Below, in pieces: positions 11,501-22,243 of a stretch of DNA of 64,000 nucleotides (positions within the stretch are counted from its first letter, which is position 1; every line of letters begins with the position of its first letter). The translations under genes and the position numbers were made by a program. Source of the stretch: Musa acuminata AAA Group (lineage: Eukaryota > Streptophyta > Magnoliopsida > Zingiberales > Musaceae); contig NC_088349.1 in the NCBI RefSeq assembly GCF_036884655.1, forward strand, positions 44,544,501 through 44,608,500, in the 5' to 3' direction. The notes beneath the pieces were generated by a model. It was not told where the DNA came from and made no database searches. It worked only from the letters and a program-made list of their open reading frames with translations.

Positions 11501-11654
11501 TATCAGAGAGATCGTGACCCGAGGAGATGTAGCAGTGGAAAGAGTTCCATCCGAAGATAGCATTGCAGATCCACTAACAAAGCCATTGTCTCAGATTGTC
11601 TTTGAGCGTCACAGGGGTTTGATGGGGATCAGACACATAGGTGATTGGCTTTAG
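8589..11654 (+). CDS. pol: A1 Pol: protease, integrase, reverse transcriptase, RNase H
   Basis: An open frame of 1021 codons, in the same frame as gag and separated from it only by the TGA at 8490, so the natural unit is one gag-pol polyprotein and the ATG at 8589 is internal. The aspartic protease motif is LDTG (D17). The GAG-pre-integrase zinc region has WHCRLGHIH and CEPC. Integrase catalytic residues are D213 (HSDVCGP), D276 (RSDRGGEY) and E312 (SERRNR), giving the expected D-D35E spacing. Reverse transcriptase has DVKTAFLNG and YVDD (residues 694-697). RNase H starts near GYTDSSF (D866) with TEAEYIAAS and YCDNNGAI. All catalytic residues I can check are present. The protein text is Angela/BARE-like. 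Apart from the gag stop it looks functional and could serve defective relatives in trans. Confidence 0.93.
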   Translation: MIGLHLSDSYDNTWVLDTGSAYHICNSLQVLARPRRLERGEMDLKMGNGAKVAVLDVGEVALHLPSGAFIALDACYFVPSIIKNIISISCLTVSGYKFVFENNGCSILLDDKIITKGTLHNSLFMLDTTPHIMNVNMSKRKRDELNSAYLWHCRLGHIHERRIQKLLNDGYLDPFDYVSYATCEPCIRGKLTNSPFSGTGERATELLELIHSDVCGPMSTHAIGGYSYFITFTDDFSRYGYVYLMKYKSEAFEKFREYKNEVENQTGKSIKTLRSDRGGEYLSTEFTHFLKDHGILSQWTPPYTPQLNGVSERRNRTLLDMVRSMMSFANLPISFWGYALETAAYLLNRVPTKSVVSTPYEIWKGKKPDLKVVKIWGCSAHVKRHNPDKLESRTGRCKFVGYPKETCGYYFYHLEDQKVFVAKRAVFLEKEHILDGDSGRMIELSEVGEPSSSTTLQPESVQVSNTQVSTLRRSDRVSHPPERYVGHIRAEDVEDIDPQTYEEAIMSIDSGKWKEAMNSEMDSMYSNKVWNLVDAPEGIVPIGCKWIFKKKIGVDGKVETYKARLVAKGYRQRQGVDYDETFSPVAMLKSIRILLAIAAHYDYEIWQMDVKTAFLNGNLEEEVYMMQPEGFVSKNCPDKVCRLLRSIYGLKQASRSWNIRFDEAIRSYDFVKNEDEPCVYRKVSGSAISFLVLYVDDILIIGNDIGMLSTIKAWLSRHFSMKDLGEASYILGIRIYRDRSKRMLGLSQSRYIETIVKRFGMENSKRGLIPMRHGISLSTSMSPKTPEERANMDMIPYASAIGSIMYAMLCTRPDIAHALSVTSRYQADPGLEHWKAVKCILKYLRRTKDLLLVYGGNSLKVEGYTDSSFQSDVDDSKSNSGYVYTLNGGAVCWKSSKQDTTADSTTEAEYIAASDAAKEGVWLKKFIIDLGVVPDSEEPISLYCDNNGAIAQAKEPRSHQKSKYVLRRFHLIREIVTRGDVAVERVPSEDSIADPLTKPLSQIVFERHRGLMGIRHIGDWL

Positions 11655-11668
11655 GTCAAGTGGGAGAT
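11655..11668 (+). other. A1 polypurine tract
   Basis: gtcaagtgggagat lies between the pol stop codon (11652-11654) and the 3' LTR start (11669). It primes plus-strand synthesis. Confidence 0.85.
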
Positions 11669-13162
11669 TGCTAGTCATAAGTGCCCAGCAAGCCAATCAC
11701 GTGAGTGATGGCACGTGTGACTTGATACAGAATCTTTTTGCTTATTATATTTTTGGCGTATATCACTTTATAACTATTGCATAAATGCATATGTATTGTG
11801 ATGTCCTTGGATTTGTGCAATGGGAATCGGATCGTGATGAGATCACGATAATGAGATCGATTCACCTTTAAACACATATCCTAAATAATCCCGGTCATAG
11901 GTTACTCGAGAGGGACATCGTGATAACCGGATAGACTGGTGTGCTGTATACCCGTCCATATGATGGATGCAGCTGGTCTCATAGCTGCTCGTGTAGGGAC
12001 ACTAGGGATACAGTACAGGTGCTCATTGGAGAATGAGTTCACTGATTGATCCGCTTACGGAATGCTGGATGGTTGATGATGCCTTATTGTCAGACAACGA
12101 TTCCGTAGTCCTAGTGGTGTATCTGGTTCTTAGACTTGAGACACCAAGGATGTCCTATATGAGTGCTCCACTCTTTGATACCAGACTTATAGGTTTGGCT
12201 GTTCCCAGATCTAGTACAGCTGGTCATTGGGAGTGGTAGTCGACCTTACGAGGGCTATTGAGTGTCGATAGAGGATCATCCACTCTCGGTATCATGAGAG
12301 GAATATCCCATGTGTTCTTGCTCAGACAAATCCCTGGCCAGGGTCATTCGGGTTGAGAGAGAAAGAGTTCTCCGGGAGAATCCGATTAGAGCGAGACTCG
12401 AGTAGAAACCGTATGGGTCTGACAGCACCATGCTCGATACACGGTCTCTGGGATATTAGATGGATGAGGGACTATAGGTACATGGTAACTGAGGACAGAC
12501 AGGTCCAATGGATTGGATTCCCCTGTATCGTCTGGGGACTACGGCGTAGTGGCCTAGTACTTCCGTAGTCGATGAGTCGAGTGAATTATTACAGAGATAA
12601 TAATTCACTTAGTTAGAAGGAGTTCTGACAGGTATGACTCACGGCCAGCTCGATATTGGGCCTAGAGGGTCACACACATATGGTAGGCATTGCGATGAGT
12701 AGAGGTTCGGATATGAGATATCCGACGGAGCCCTTGTCTTATTGGATGCAGATCCAATACCCACTAGGGAAAGGACCCATTAGGGTTTTGACACGGGATC
12801 TCTATAAATAGGAGGGATTCACAGCCTCATAGGCTAGAGTCTTTGGTTGCCCTTCCTATTCTCCTCTCCCTCTCCACCTCAGAGTAGGCCTGGAGTTTTG
12901 AGGAGCGTCGTCGCAACCCTGCTGTGTGGATCACCGCTAGAGAGGAGGACGCTTGACCTCCTTCACCCTCTCCTGAGGATCTGCAAGGAAACAGGGATAT
13001 ACGATCTCCCTAGGTAACACAATCTCTATACGCAGTTTTGTGTTTTGCGGATTTTGCGCACCAATCTTCGCACGACGACGAACATCTTTTTGGGAATCGG
13101 GGATTTTTGTTTTCTTGTTCTTCCGCTGCGCATATGATGTCGCCCCCCATGATTTCCCAACA
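11669..13162 (+). repeat. A1 3' LTR (1494 bp)
   Basis: Same length as the 5' LTR, with about 10 substitutions by eye and no indel seen. TATA box at 12803-12810. It is followed directly by the GAAAC duplication and then by the rest of A3's LTR. Confidence 0.95.
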
Positions 13163-13861
13163 GAAACAAACTACGTATAGAATAGATTATGTTACCTAGG
13201 GAGATCGTATATTTCTATTTCCTTATAGATCTCTAGGAGAGGGTGAAGGAGGTCAAGTGCCCTCCTCTCTAGCGGTGATCCACACAGTAGGGCTACAACG
13301 ACGCTCCTTAAAACTCCAGACCTGTTCTGAGGTAGAAAAGGGGACGAGAATAGGAGAGGGAAGTAAAGGCTCTAGCCTATAAACCATTGAATCCCTCCTA
13401 TTTATAGAGGTCCCCTGTCAAACCCTAATGGATCCTCCCCTATTAGGTATCATATCTGTATCCAATTACCCAATCCTCTTAGATTAGTGGATCTCTATCC
13501 AATAATCTCTTATAGGCTCTTTATTGGATCTCATCTATAGGATCCAATAATTCAGGGGCTTATTAGATATCCAATAAGACAAGGGCTCCGGTGGATATCT
13601 TATATCCGAACCTCTACTTATTGTAATGCCTACCATATGTGTGTGACCTTCTAAGCCCAATATCGAACTGGCCATGAGTCATACTTGTTAAAACTCCTTC
13701 TAGCTTAGTGAATTATTTTCTCCAAAATAATTCACTCAACTCATCGACTATAGACGTACTAGGCCACTACACCGTAATCCCCAGATGATACAGGGGAATC
13801 CAATCCATTAGACCTATCTGTCCTCAGTTACCATGTACCTATAGTCCCTCATCTATTTAAT
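13163..13861 (-). repeat. A3 3' LTR, part 2, ending at a deletion junction
   Basis: After the second GAAAC the reverse-oriented Angela LTR resumes and can be followed to about 13861, where it switches abruptly to B0's LTR (taatcatcgtgctaac, the same as at 18167). It keeps the roughly 108-bp block that A1's LTRs lack. The remaining roughly 800 bp of this LTR is missing. Confidence 0.8.
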
Positions 13862-14610
13862 AATCATCGTGCTAACTACGAATTTCTTAAGACATTTACT
13901 GCAACTTGCTCCGGTGCGTCAATCGCTTCTTCCGACGAGCTTCCGGCAAACTTCCGTCGATCATCCGATGAACCCTCGATGATGCTCCTGCGGACTTCCG
14001 GCAAACTCTTGGACTTGCGATGATCCACTTGGCGAGTTCCGACTAGCTTCTTTTTGCAAGCTCCTGGACTTCTCGGATTTGTTCCCGCAGAACCTTCGAC
14101 GACCGTCCGAACTTCCGTCGAGCTCTCGAACTCCCAACGTGATCATAGTTTTGACTCCGGCGTAAATCCTACTGCATGTCTTACTTCCATCATAGTTAAT
14201 CCTGCACACTTAAAACAAAACTTCGATTGAGATAATTATTTCTAAGCAATTAACCAAGTTATCCGGTATGTCATTGGTCCCTCGACGCTTCGTCCGATTC
14301 TTCGGCGCATCGTCCTCTCCTGCGGCCTATTGCCCAATCGGCCAGTTGACTCCGCAACTCCGATATCCTTAGTGCAATACCCGCTCTTCTTGGCCTGATG
14401 CCCAAGTCCACGGCCCGAAGCCTTCTGTCAATACGTCGACCGATCCATCGGCCCAACGTCCAATCTTCTGACATGTTCCTCCGGCACAACATGATTTTTC
14501 CTGCTTTAATTGTCTCATCCTGATCGAAGCATCCTGCATCACTCAAAATGCATATTAAAACATAAACACAATTATCAATTGGTTTTATCATCAAAATACG
14601 AGATTCAACA
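13862..14610 (-). repeat. B0 3' LTR, truncated
   Basis: It matches 18167-18916 in the same orientation. It ends ..gattcaaca, followed by the minus-strand polypurine tract. The portion corresponding to 17193-18166 is missing. Confidence 0.85.
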
Positions 14611-16230
14611 ATCTCCCCATTTTTTATGATGACAACCAATTGATGATGGAGTTAAACTTAACTCTCGGAGTTTAAACAAACTCCCCCTATCAATATGCCA
14701 TATTGATATAACCTTGAATTCAAACTGAATTCAAGTCATTGCAATATTCATCATGAATACTTGCAACACGTCATCATGAACTTATGCATAAACTTATGCA
14801 TAACATGTCATGTCATCAACATACTTCTCCACCTTTGTCATCAACAAAAAGGAGAAGTACAACAATCAAGTGTTTGTTTTATACGTTCAACTCATTGCAT
14901 CAAAAACATAGTATCAAAGTTTATCATCATACAATTTTGAAGCTAGAAAATTTAGCAAGTATTACATCATGCTTAGAACATTCAAGCTAACAAGGTTTAG
15001 ATATGTAAGTTTTATAGCATACAAGATAGCACTTTTAGTAATGTTCAAGATAGCAAGTTCTACATCATGCAAGCTAGCAAATTAGAGATGTTCAAGAAGG
15101 CAACTCTTGCTTCTTGAAATATGTAAATTTTGTCAACTTTGCTAGATGCGCAAGTTAGCATGTTTTGCTTCTTGAGATAGGCAAGATAGCACTTTTGTAT
15201 TTTTTGTTTCTTAAGATGTTAAGTTCTTTTCCTTGCAATATGTAAGCTAGCAAATATTTGCTTCCTTTGCAAAGTGCATGTTTCTAAATTTTGCAAGATA
15301 AGCTAGCGGTATTTCTCCCCGTTTGTCAATATCAAAAAGAAGGGAAGACCCTTTGCATCAATTTTTTAATCATGACAAAGGTAGGTATCAATTTTATCAT
15401 TATATTTTTAAATTAAAACATGCATATTTTTAAAACCATACATTTCATTTTTCATGCATGATATAAATAAATCAATCATCATTATGAGCATATCATACAT
15501 GATATTCAAGCATTAAAATTTGTAAGCATTTATCAATATGTTGATCATGATATCAAACATTCATCATTTAAAGCATTCATGATACACATCATATACAATA
15601 CATCATGTACGTCATTATCATAAGTATTGCATGCATCATTACAAATTTATGAATATTTCATGCATTCATATCATCACATAAAGCATATCAAGAAGAATTA
15701 GTTGGGTGATGAGATTAACATTTCATGAATATAAGGAATTGCATAAGGATTATATCATGAAAGATTTAAACATGTGAATACCAAAAAACATGATTTCATT
15801 TAATCAAAATCGAGAGACAATAATGGAAATCAACATGATACACATTATTAATTCTTAACCACAAGTAGCACGATTTCATAAGGCATTTTTAATCAAGTTC
15901 ATTATAGTCATACATCATTTTTAAAATCGGAAGACAATATGAAAATCATTTAGATATACATTTTTGCTTCTCAAGTACATACATAGAATTAATCATATTT
16001 GTTGTGCAAGCATTAGATTAATATTTTATTATATTTTTATATAATTTTCATGATCATTTTCAAATATTACTTAGAAGGATAAGCATGATTCCTAATTTTT
16101 TTTGCATTTTCATTACATTATGCAATTAAAAATAAATAAATTTTCTAAACTAAATAAAAAAGAAAATGCATCATGGAAAGTATCAAGTAATTTCAAAATA
16201 AACCAAAGGCATTTTAATTACCTCAACGTC
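14611..16230 (-). other. B0 non-coding region with repeated PPT-like hairpins
   Basis: The first 23 bases are the polypurine tract on the minus strand. Further PPT-like inverted repeats occur at about 14824-14858 (cttctccacctttgtcatc...aaaaaggagaag) and 15313-15345. From about 14990 to 15300 there is a degenerate array of short words such as gcaagatagc, tagcaagt and agctagca. The rest is AT-rich with many catgatat and atcatgca words. No coding is seen. Long non-coding 3' regions with several PPT copies are typical of Sireviruses. Confidence 0.65.
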
Positions 16231-17142
16231 AAAGGCTGTTAAGGCATAGTTTGCTGCCTCGCTTTTGTTGATTTTCTTCTCGTCTTCGAAGGAGCTCGAT
16301 TCATCCCACTTTGTGTTCTTCTTCTTTGACCTCTTCCTCCGTTCAAGTTCATTATTTATTTTAGATTTTTATTTAATAAACTTATTAAGATTTAGTGTTC
16401 GAAGTTCAAGTTCATCATTGTCCTCATCACTTAAGTCATCGCTCAAGTGGTATTCATTTGTCCGGAGTTCCAAATCCTTCCTGTTCTTTGGAAGGTTGTT
16501 TTGTTCATCATATTTATCATATGCATTGCGCACCATTTCATATGTCATCAATGAGCCAATAAGTTCTTCAAGTGGAAAAATATTTAAATTTTTTGTTTCT
16601 TATATTGTCGTTACTTTTGATTCCCAAACTTTTGAAAGTGATCGTAAAACTTTACTAACAAGTTCAAAATTCGAGAAACATTTGCCAAGAGCTTTTAAAC
16701 CATTAACGACATCCGTGAAATGGGTGTACATGTCAACAATGGTTTCACTCGGCTTCATTCGAAAAAGTTCGTAAGAATGCACGAAAATGTTGATTTTGGA
16801 CTCTTTCACTCGGCTAGTGCCTTCATGAGTGACCTCAAGAGTTCTCTAAATATCAAAAGCCAAATCACACATCGAAACGCGATTAAATTCATTTTTGTCA
16901 AGTGCACAAAATAAGGCATTAATAGCCTTTGCTTTTAAAGAAAAATACTTCTTCTCCAAAACCGACCATTCGTTCATCGGTTTAGAGAAAAGTTGAAAAC
17001 CATTTTCAACAATATTCTATAAATCCAAATTCATATAAATCAAGAAAACTCTCATTCGAGTTTTCCAATAAGTGTAGTCCAATCCATTAAACAACGGTGG
17101 ACGAACAACCGTAAAACCCACTTTAAAGCCATGAAGAGCCAT
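16231..17142 (-). pseudogene. gag: B0 Gag without zinc knuckle (broken)
   Basis: The minus strand from ATG 17142 encodes a Sirevirus-type Gag: fragments read KESKINIFVHSYELFRMKPSETIVDMYTHFTDVVNGLKALGK and MMTYEMVRNAYDKYDEQNNLPKNRKDLELRT. Stops and frameshifts break it. Where an autonomous relative (B3) has a CCHC knuckle, this copy goes from a lysine/arginine-rich stretch straight to a WDESSSFEDEK-like acidic segment, so the knuckle is absent as in B1. The reading ends shortly after a 'gaggtaatt' junction, after which non-coding DNA begins. Confidence 0.75.
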
Positions 17143-17179
17143 TTCTCTGTGGTGTAAATCCGAAATGAGAAATACTGGG

Positions 17180-17192
17180 CTTTGATACCAAT
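17180..17192 (-). other. B0 primer binding site
   Basis: On the minus strand tggtatcaaagc follows the LTR end. It differs by one base from the tggtatcagagc of the other copies and matches initiator methionine tRNA. Confidence 0.75.
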
Positions 17193-18916
17193 TGTTAGGA
17201 TCAAGGGCACTAAGAGGGGGGGGGGAGGGGAGGAGGGTGAATTAGTGCAGCGGATAAAAACGTCAACTTCGTCAAATCTCTCGTACGATAAAAATCGTTT
17301 CTGACGTAAAACCAATTTTAGAAACTTAGCTTGAAAGCATACGTAAATGTATTGAAGGCAGTAAGCTATTGAAGGGGTTTGCAGTAAGGTAATAGCATGA
17401 GATAAAATGCAAACCAGAGAAGACGGGAGTTTATAGTGGTTCGGTCAATCGTGACCTACATCCACTCATCCGATTCCTCTTCCATCGAGGCCACCGGCAT
17501 CCACTAACGATCTTCCTTTACTAGGCGAAGATCAACCTCCTTCTTACACCACTCTTCTCCTTTTACTGGGTTTAGGAGACAACCCTTACAAGCACTCACT
17601 CTCCTCTCTTAAACATAATTCTAACACTTAAGCTAGAGGAGGGATTTCTCAACTGATTTCTATAGCTTTTCTTTCCTTTTTTGCTCTCTGTGCTTGTATA
17701 TTTTACCCAGGGATTGGAGGGGTATTTATAGGCTCCAAACCAGTTTGAATTTGGAGCTCAAAACTGTCATCTCCTAGAATTCTAAGGTCTGGTGGTTGCA
17801 CCGCCTGGCAGAGCTCGAAGACTGAGCCTCTAGGCGATGCCACCGCTTGTCAAGGGCGGTTGCACCTCCTGCCAGAGCTCGGAGACTAAGTTCAGGCGGT
17901 GGCACCGCCTGACTAGGGCGGTTGCACTGCCCAGCCAAAGCTCGGAGATCGAGCTTAGGTGGTTCCACCGCCTATTAGGGGCAGTTGCACCGCCCAGTCT
18001 CGCTCGGAGACTGAGCTTTAGGCGGTGCCACCGCCGACCCAAGCGGTGCCACCTCTGGCCAAGAAATCTGGGTCCGAATGAGCTGATCCATTTAGCCCAA
18101 TTTGGGTCTTTCAAGGGCCCAATTGCCCCAAGATTAAGTTAATGGGATCACCTCCCATTTCTAACTTAATCATCGTGCTAACTACGAATTTCTTAAGACA
18201 TTTACTGCAACTTGCTCCGGTGTGTCAATCGCTTCTTCCGGCAAGCTTCCAGCAAACTTCCGTCGATCATTCGATGAACCCTCGATGATGCTCCTACGGA
18301 CTTCCGGCAAACTCCTGGACTTGCGACGATCCACTTGGCGAGTTCCGACGAGCTTCTTTTGGCAAGCTCTTGGGCTTCTCGGATTTGTTCCCGTAGAACC
18401 TCCGACGATCGTCCGGACTTCTGTCGAGCTCTTGAACTCCCAACGTGATCATAGTCTTGACTCCGAAGCAACTCTTGCTGCATGTCTTACTTCCATCATA
18501 GTTAATCCTGCACACTTAAAACAAAACTTCGATCGAGACAATTATTCCTAAGCAATTAACCAAGTTGTCCGGTATGTCATTGGTCCCTCGATGCTTCGTC
18601 CGATTCTTCGGCGTATCGTCCTCTCCTGTGGCCTATTGCCTAATCGGCTAGTTGACTCCGCAACTCTGATATCCTTGGCACAATACCCGCTCTTCTTGGC
18701 CCGATGCCCAAGTCCATGGCCCAAAGCCTTCTATCAATACGTCGACCGATCCATCGGCCCGACGTCTAATCTTCTGACATGTTCCTCCGGCACAACATGA
18801 TTTTTCCTACTTTAATTGTCTCATCCTGATCGAAGCATCCTGCGTCACTCAAAACGTAGATTAAAACATAAACATAATTATCAATTGGTTTTATCATCAA
18901 AATATGAGATTCAATA
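17193..18916 (-). repeat. B0 5' LTR (1724 bp)
   Basis: It runs from tgttaggatc (LTR end, reversed) to gattcaata (LTR start, with one changed base). On the minus strand it holds the same outer module as B1 (a segment with gtgccggaggaacatgtcag), then GC-rich palindromes of the ggcggtgccaccgcc kind (17790-18050), then a TATA box (reverse complement at 17724-17730). It is younger in structure than the deletion at 13861, which removed part of the partner LTR. Confidence 0.85.
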
Positions 18917-19484
18917 AAGATCAGACTTCTTCCCTTTCCATATCTCATATGGTGTAGACACTACCGACTTACTTGGAACTCTGTTCAAAAGGTAAGCTGC
19001 AGTCTCTAGGGTATATCCCTAGAATAAGATGTGTAGGTCAACGAAACTCATCATGGACCGTACCATGTCTAATAGCGTACGATTTCTCATTTCAGACACA
19101 CCATTGAGCTGAGGTGTATAAGGAGGTGTTCATTGGGATAATATCCCATGGTCCTTGAGGAATTGAGTAAAATTTGTACTTAAGTACTCACCTTCTCGAT
19201 CTGATTGAAGAGTCTTGATACTCTTTCCAATCTAGTTCTCCACTTTATTTTTATACTCTCTGAATTTCTTAAAGGCCTCAGACTTGTACTTTATTAAGTA
19301 CATATCCATACCTTGAGAAATTATCACTAAAGGTAATGAAGTAGGAGTAACCACCAATGGCATGAGTTGCATATGACTTATAATCAAATGGATCTAGATA
19401 TCCATCCTTTAGCAACTTTTAAATCGTTCTCTCATGGATGTGACCTAGCCTACAATACCACAGGTATACACTATTTACCTCATC
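18917..19484 (-). pseudogene. A3 integrase fragment
   Basis: The minus-strand sequence matches A1 9030-9705 at the DNA level: 'tcggtagtgtctacaccatatgag' at its start corresponds to the integrase region after the catalytic glutamate. It is cut off on the left by B0 and carries stops. It includes the decayed 'ttggaaagagtatcaagactctt' region before the second catalytic aspartate. Confidence 0.75.
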
Positions 19485-20501
19485 TCATTTCCTCTTGGAC
19501 ACACTTACATTCATGATATGTGGAGTAGTGTCTTGTATAAACAAACCATTATGTATTATTCCTCTAGCCAATCTCTTCGACTTTGCAAGAATCAATAACA
19601 AATTGCAGATATGATGAGCAATACTAGTATTAAATACCAATGCATTATCACAAAAATCTGACAATTGGAGATTGATCATGAATGTACCTGAAGCTTCTCC
19701 AAACTTCTGTTTCACTCTCTCTGCAAGGTACTCTTTGCAGTTCCTCTTCTAGTGCCCATCTTTGCTATAGTGGAAGCATTGACCTTTGTCCTTTACCGAG
19801 TCTTTCTTAGCAACCTTTGCTTTACCTGATCTGTCATTGCCCTTGCCCTTCTTAAGAGACTTTTCTGCTTTCCTTTTCTTTCTGTTCTCACCAGTGTAGA
19901 GAACTGGCTTCTCCTTTTTGATAGTGCTCTCTACCTCCCTCAACATATTAAGGAGGGAGAGTCACCTCAAGCTTGTTCATATTAAAATTCATTATGAATT
20001 ATGAAAAGGAATCTGGTAGGGACTGAAGCATAAGTCCACACACAAGTTATCCTCTAGGACCATTCCTAGACCTATGAGTTTCTCTATTCACTCAATCATC
20101 TTTAGTATATGGTTCTGAACCGGTGTCCCCTCAATCATCCTAGTGTGGAAGAGGCCCTTGGATATCTCATATTGTTGAGTCCATCCTTGTTCCTCAAACA
20201 ATTTACGAACCTATAGGAGAATGGATCTGGCATCCATCTTTTCATGTTGTCTCTGTAACTTAGGAGTCATAGAGCCTAACATGTAACACTGAGCAAGAGT
20301 AGAGCCATCAATGTACTTCACATAGTGAGTGATCTCATCCTCGTTTGCCCCTTCCTCAGGCGTAAGCATCACCATACCAAGGACATACACGATTTTCTCC
20401 GCCGTGAGAATAATTCTCAAGTTGTGGAGCCAATCCGTATAATTTGAACTAGTGAGGCAGTTGATATCAAGTATACCACGTAAGGGATTTGAAAGCGATA
20501 T
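19485..20501 (-). pseudogene. A3 protease and Gag remnants
   Basis: At 19715-19485 protease text appears with decayed residues (NALVFNTSIAHHICN, where A1 has the D-T-G motif, so the catalytic triad is lost). At 19946-19749 the basic Gag tail and FHYSKDGH are seen. At 20494-20211 the Gag N-terminus is seen ([32 protein letters not shown]). The start codon is ATA instead of ATG at 20501-20499. The copy is clearly non-functional. Confidence 0.8.
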
Positions 20502-20685
20502 TTTTTGAAAATAAAGATGAAGTAGAAATAAATAATATGCAGATTTTGTAAAAATAAACAATCAAGATATGAACTTCTATCTTAATATGCTCCCACTATT
20601 TTACTAGCGAGTTATGTGATACCCTTAGCACATGAAACGAAAGTCTCCGGTATACTTCTAGTGGAGATCAGGATCCAATCAATGT

Positions 20686-20999
20686 CTTAGTGTAACCTCG
20701 AGGGACTCGACTAATCACACTAAGCCCAAAAGGTAGGCAACTCTTGTTGATCACAACTCCTTGTGATTCCTATCCTATTCGACCTTCGAATCACCATGAT
20801 CTCGAGGGACTCGACCAACAATGATGCTCGGTTAAGTCAACACTATCGTTATAAGATGAGTCTGATTCGATGATATACCCTCAAGGGACTCGACCAAGCA
20901 TACCATGCCCTCAGGTCACTGATGACATCTCTATGTTGTAGGAAAGATAGTGAATCGCGATATAGGTGAGCCTCGAGGGACTCGACCAACTCAACCTAT
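20686..20999 (-). promoter_or_regulatory. A3 leader stem-loop array (four copies)
   Basis: The minus strand carries the four-hairpin array described for A1, in the same order, with the apical 18-mer mostly intact (for example ctcgagggactcgaccaa at 20972-20989). The arms of H4 (cttagtgta/tcacactaag) and H1 are kept. H3 has one extra mismatch, and H2 has changed its 5' arm to catggtatgc, which still pairs through G-U. Confidence 0.75.
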
Positions 21000-22243
21000 A
21001 TCGGAAATCAATTCCTACTTATAACGATGCAAGGCCACGTGGATCAATCTAATTGTCTTACATTTACCGACTTAATATTATCAAGAGAGGGGTTTCTATG
21101 ATTTGGTATCTTAATATGACATGTCACATATATACATATTTAAAATATATCTAAATCACATGCAAATATATATACATATCTAGTATATGTATAAGCAATC
21201 ACACCAGATGATCATGGATCGCAATCTAATGTGATCAGGCCCGAGCCAGTAGGCCTAATCACTCACATCAAGATCTATGTGTACAATGGTATATCTCCAT
21301 GCCCTGTGATCGTCCATCTCATCCTCGTCGGTTCCGTCAACATCTCGATGTATCTCCATGCATCGCGATCGTTCGTCTCATGGGTCCCGCTATCACATCC
21401 ACGCTCCAACTATGCCTCCTCATGTGATTACAACTTAATCATAGACATATAGACTCGACAATAAACGAAAAATATACTGGAGGCTTGCAGGTCCCAATAA
21501 TAATAATCACAAGTACACACATCACACGGTTCATGATCATTCATCCACACATCATACATCACCTGTATAAATCATCATCATGTAGGACTACTAGATAATA
21601 ATAAAAATAATAATCAATTAAACTTTTTAATTAATTAATATTTTTGAAATCATGGACATATAGGAAATTTTTTGAATTCTAAGGGGGTATTTTCATAATT
21701 TAGACAAAAGGATAGAATTGGAATTTTTTCAATTCCGAGGGGCAAAACTATCTTTTCCCAGAAATCCCTAAGCCCCTTTCCCCTACTGCAGCCGCCACCA
21801 AGTGCGGTGGAGGGCAGGAGCGTTGCCCCTGTAGGTGGGCGACGCCGCCTCTGCGGGCGGTTCTACCCCGTCGGGCGACCCCCCTATAGGGGGGTTTTGC
21901 CTGCGGGAGCAGTGACGCCTCATCCCACGGGAGAAGTGGCCGCAAGCGCCACTGCCCCGTGGCGCCTCTGCTCGTGGGCTGCCAGCCTCGCCAGCCGCAA
22001 GCCTGCTGCAAGCAGGCTGCCGGCCGACTACTGTAGGCATAGTGCTTGCATATACACCGGTGCTGTGTCGCCTTGCTGCGGCTGCTGCTGTAGGTGGCTG
22101 CAGACACATAGATCGAGGGCAGCAACTATTGCTGTGCTTCCTTGCTTTTGCGTCAACAATTTTGACGTCAAAAGTTTCTCCAAAACACAACACACTCAGT
22201 TCAAAACCAATCTATCGCACGAACAGCTTGGCTTTGATACCAC
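21000..22243 (-). other. A3 leader with GC-rich block and primer binding site
   Basis: Equivalent to A1 5885-7262 on the minus strand: AT-rich part, GC-rich part at about 21783-22160, and a primer binding site (reverse complement ggctttgatacca, 22230-22242) next to the LTR. No conserved open frame. Confidence 0.7.

Larger units (their letters stand above)
4391..13162 (+). mobile_element. A1: near-complete Angela copia retrotransposon
   Basis: The two LTRs (4391-5884 and 11669-13162) are both 1494 bp, start TGCTAGTC and end CCCAACA, and differ at about 10 positions by eye, so insertion was recent. The 5-bp duplication GAAAC flanks it exactly (4386-4390 and 13163-13167). The internal order is PBS, GC-rich leader, four-hairpin array, gag, protease, integrase, RT, RNase H, polypurine tract. 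The order PR-IN-RT-RH and the protein text place it in Ty1/copia, Angela lineage. The gag-pol frame is open from 7761 to 11654 except for one TGA at 8490. It is inserted in the opposite orientation into an older LTR of its own family. Confidence 0.95.
13862..18916 (-). mobile_element. B0: gag-only (TR-GAG type) Sirevirus derivative, minus strand
   Basis: A partial 3' LTR (13862-14610), polypurine tract, about 1.6 kb of AT-rich non-coding DNA, a broken gag (16231-17142), a primer binding site and a 5' LTR (17193-18916). There is no protease, integrase, RT or RNase H sequence, and no room for them. It has the same layout and the same gag-to-noncoding junction as B1, so it belongs to a non-autonomous subfamily rather than being a chance deletion. 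It sits in A3's integrase sequence. The right flank is aagat; the left flank is lost in the deletion. Confidence 0.8.
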
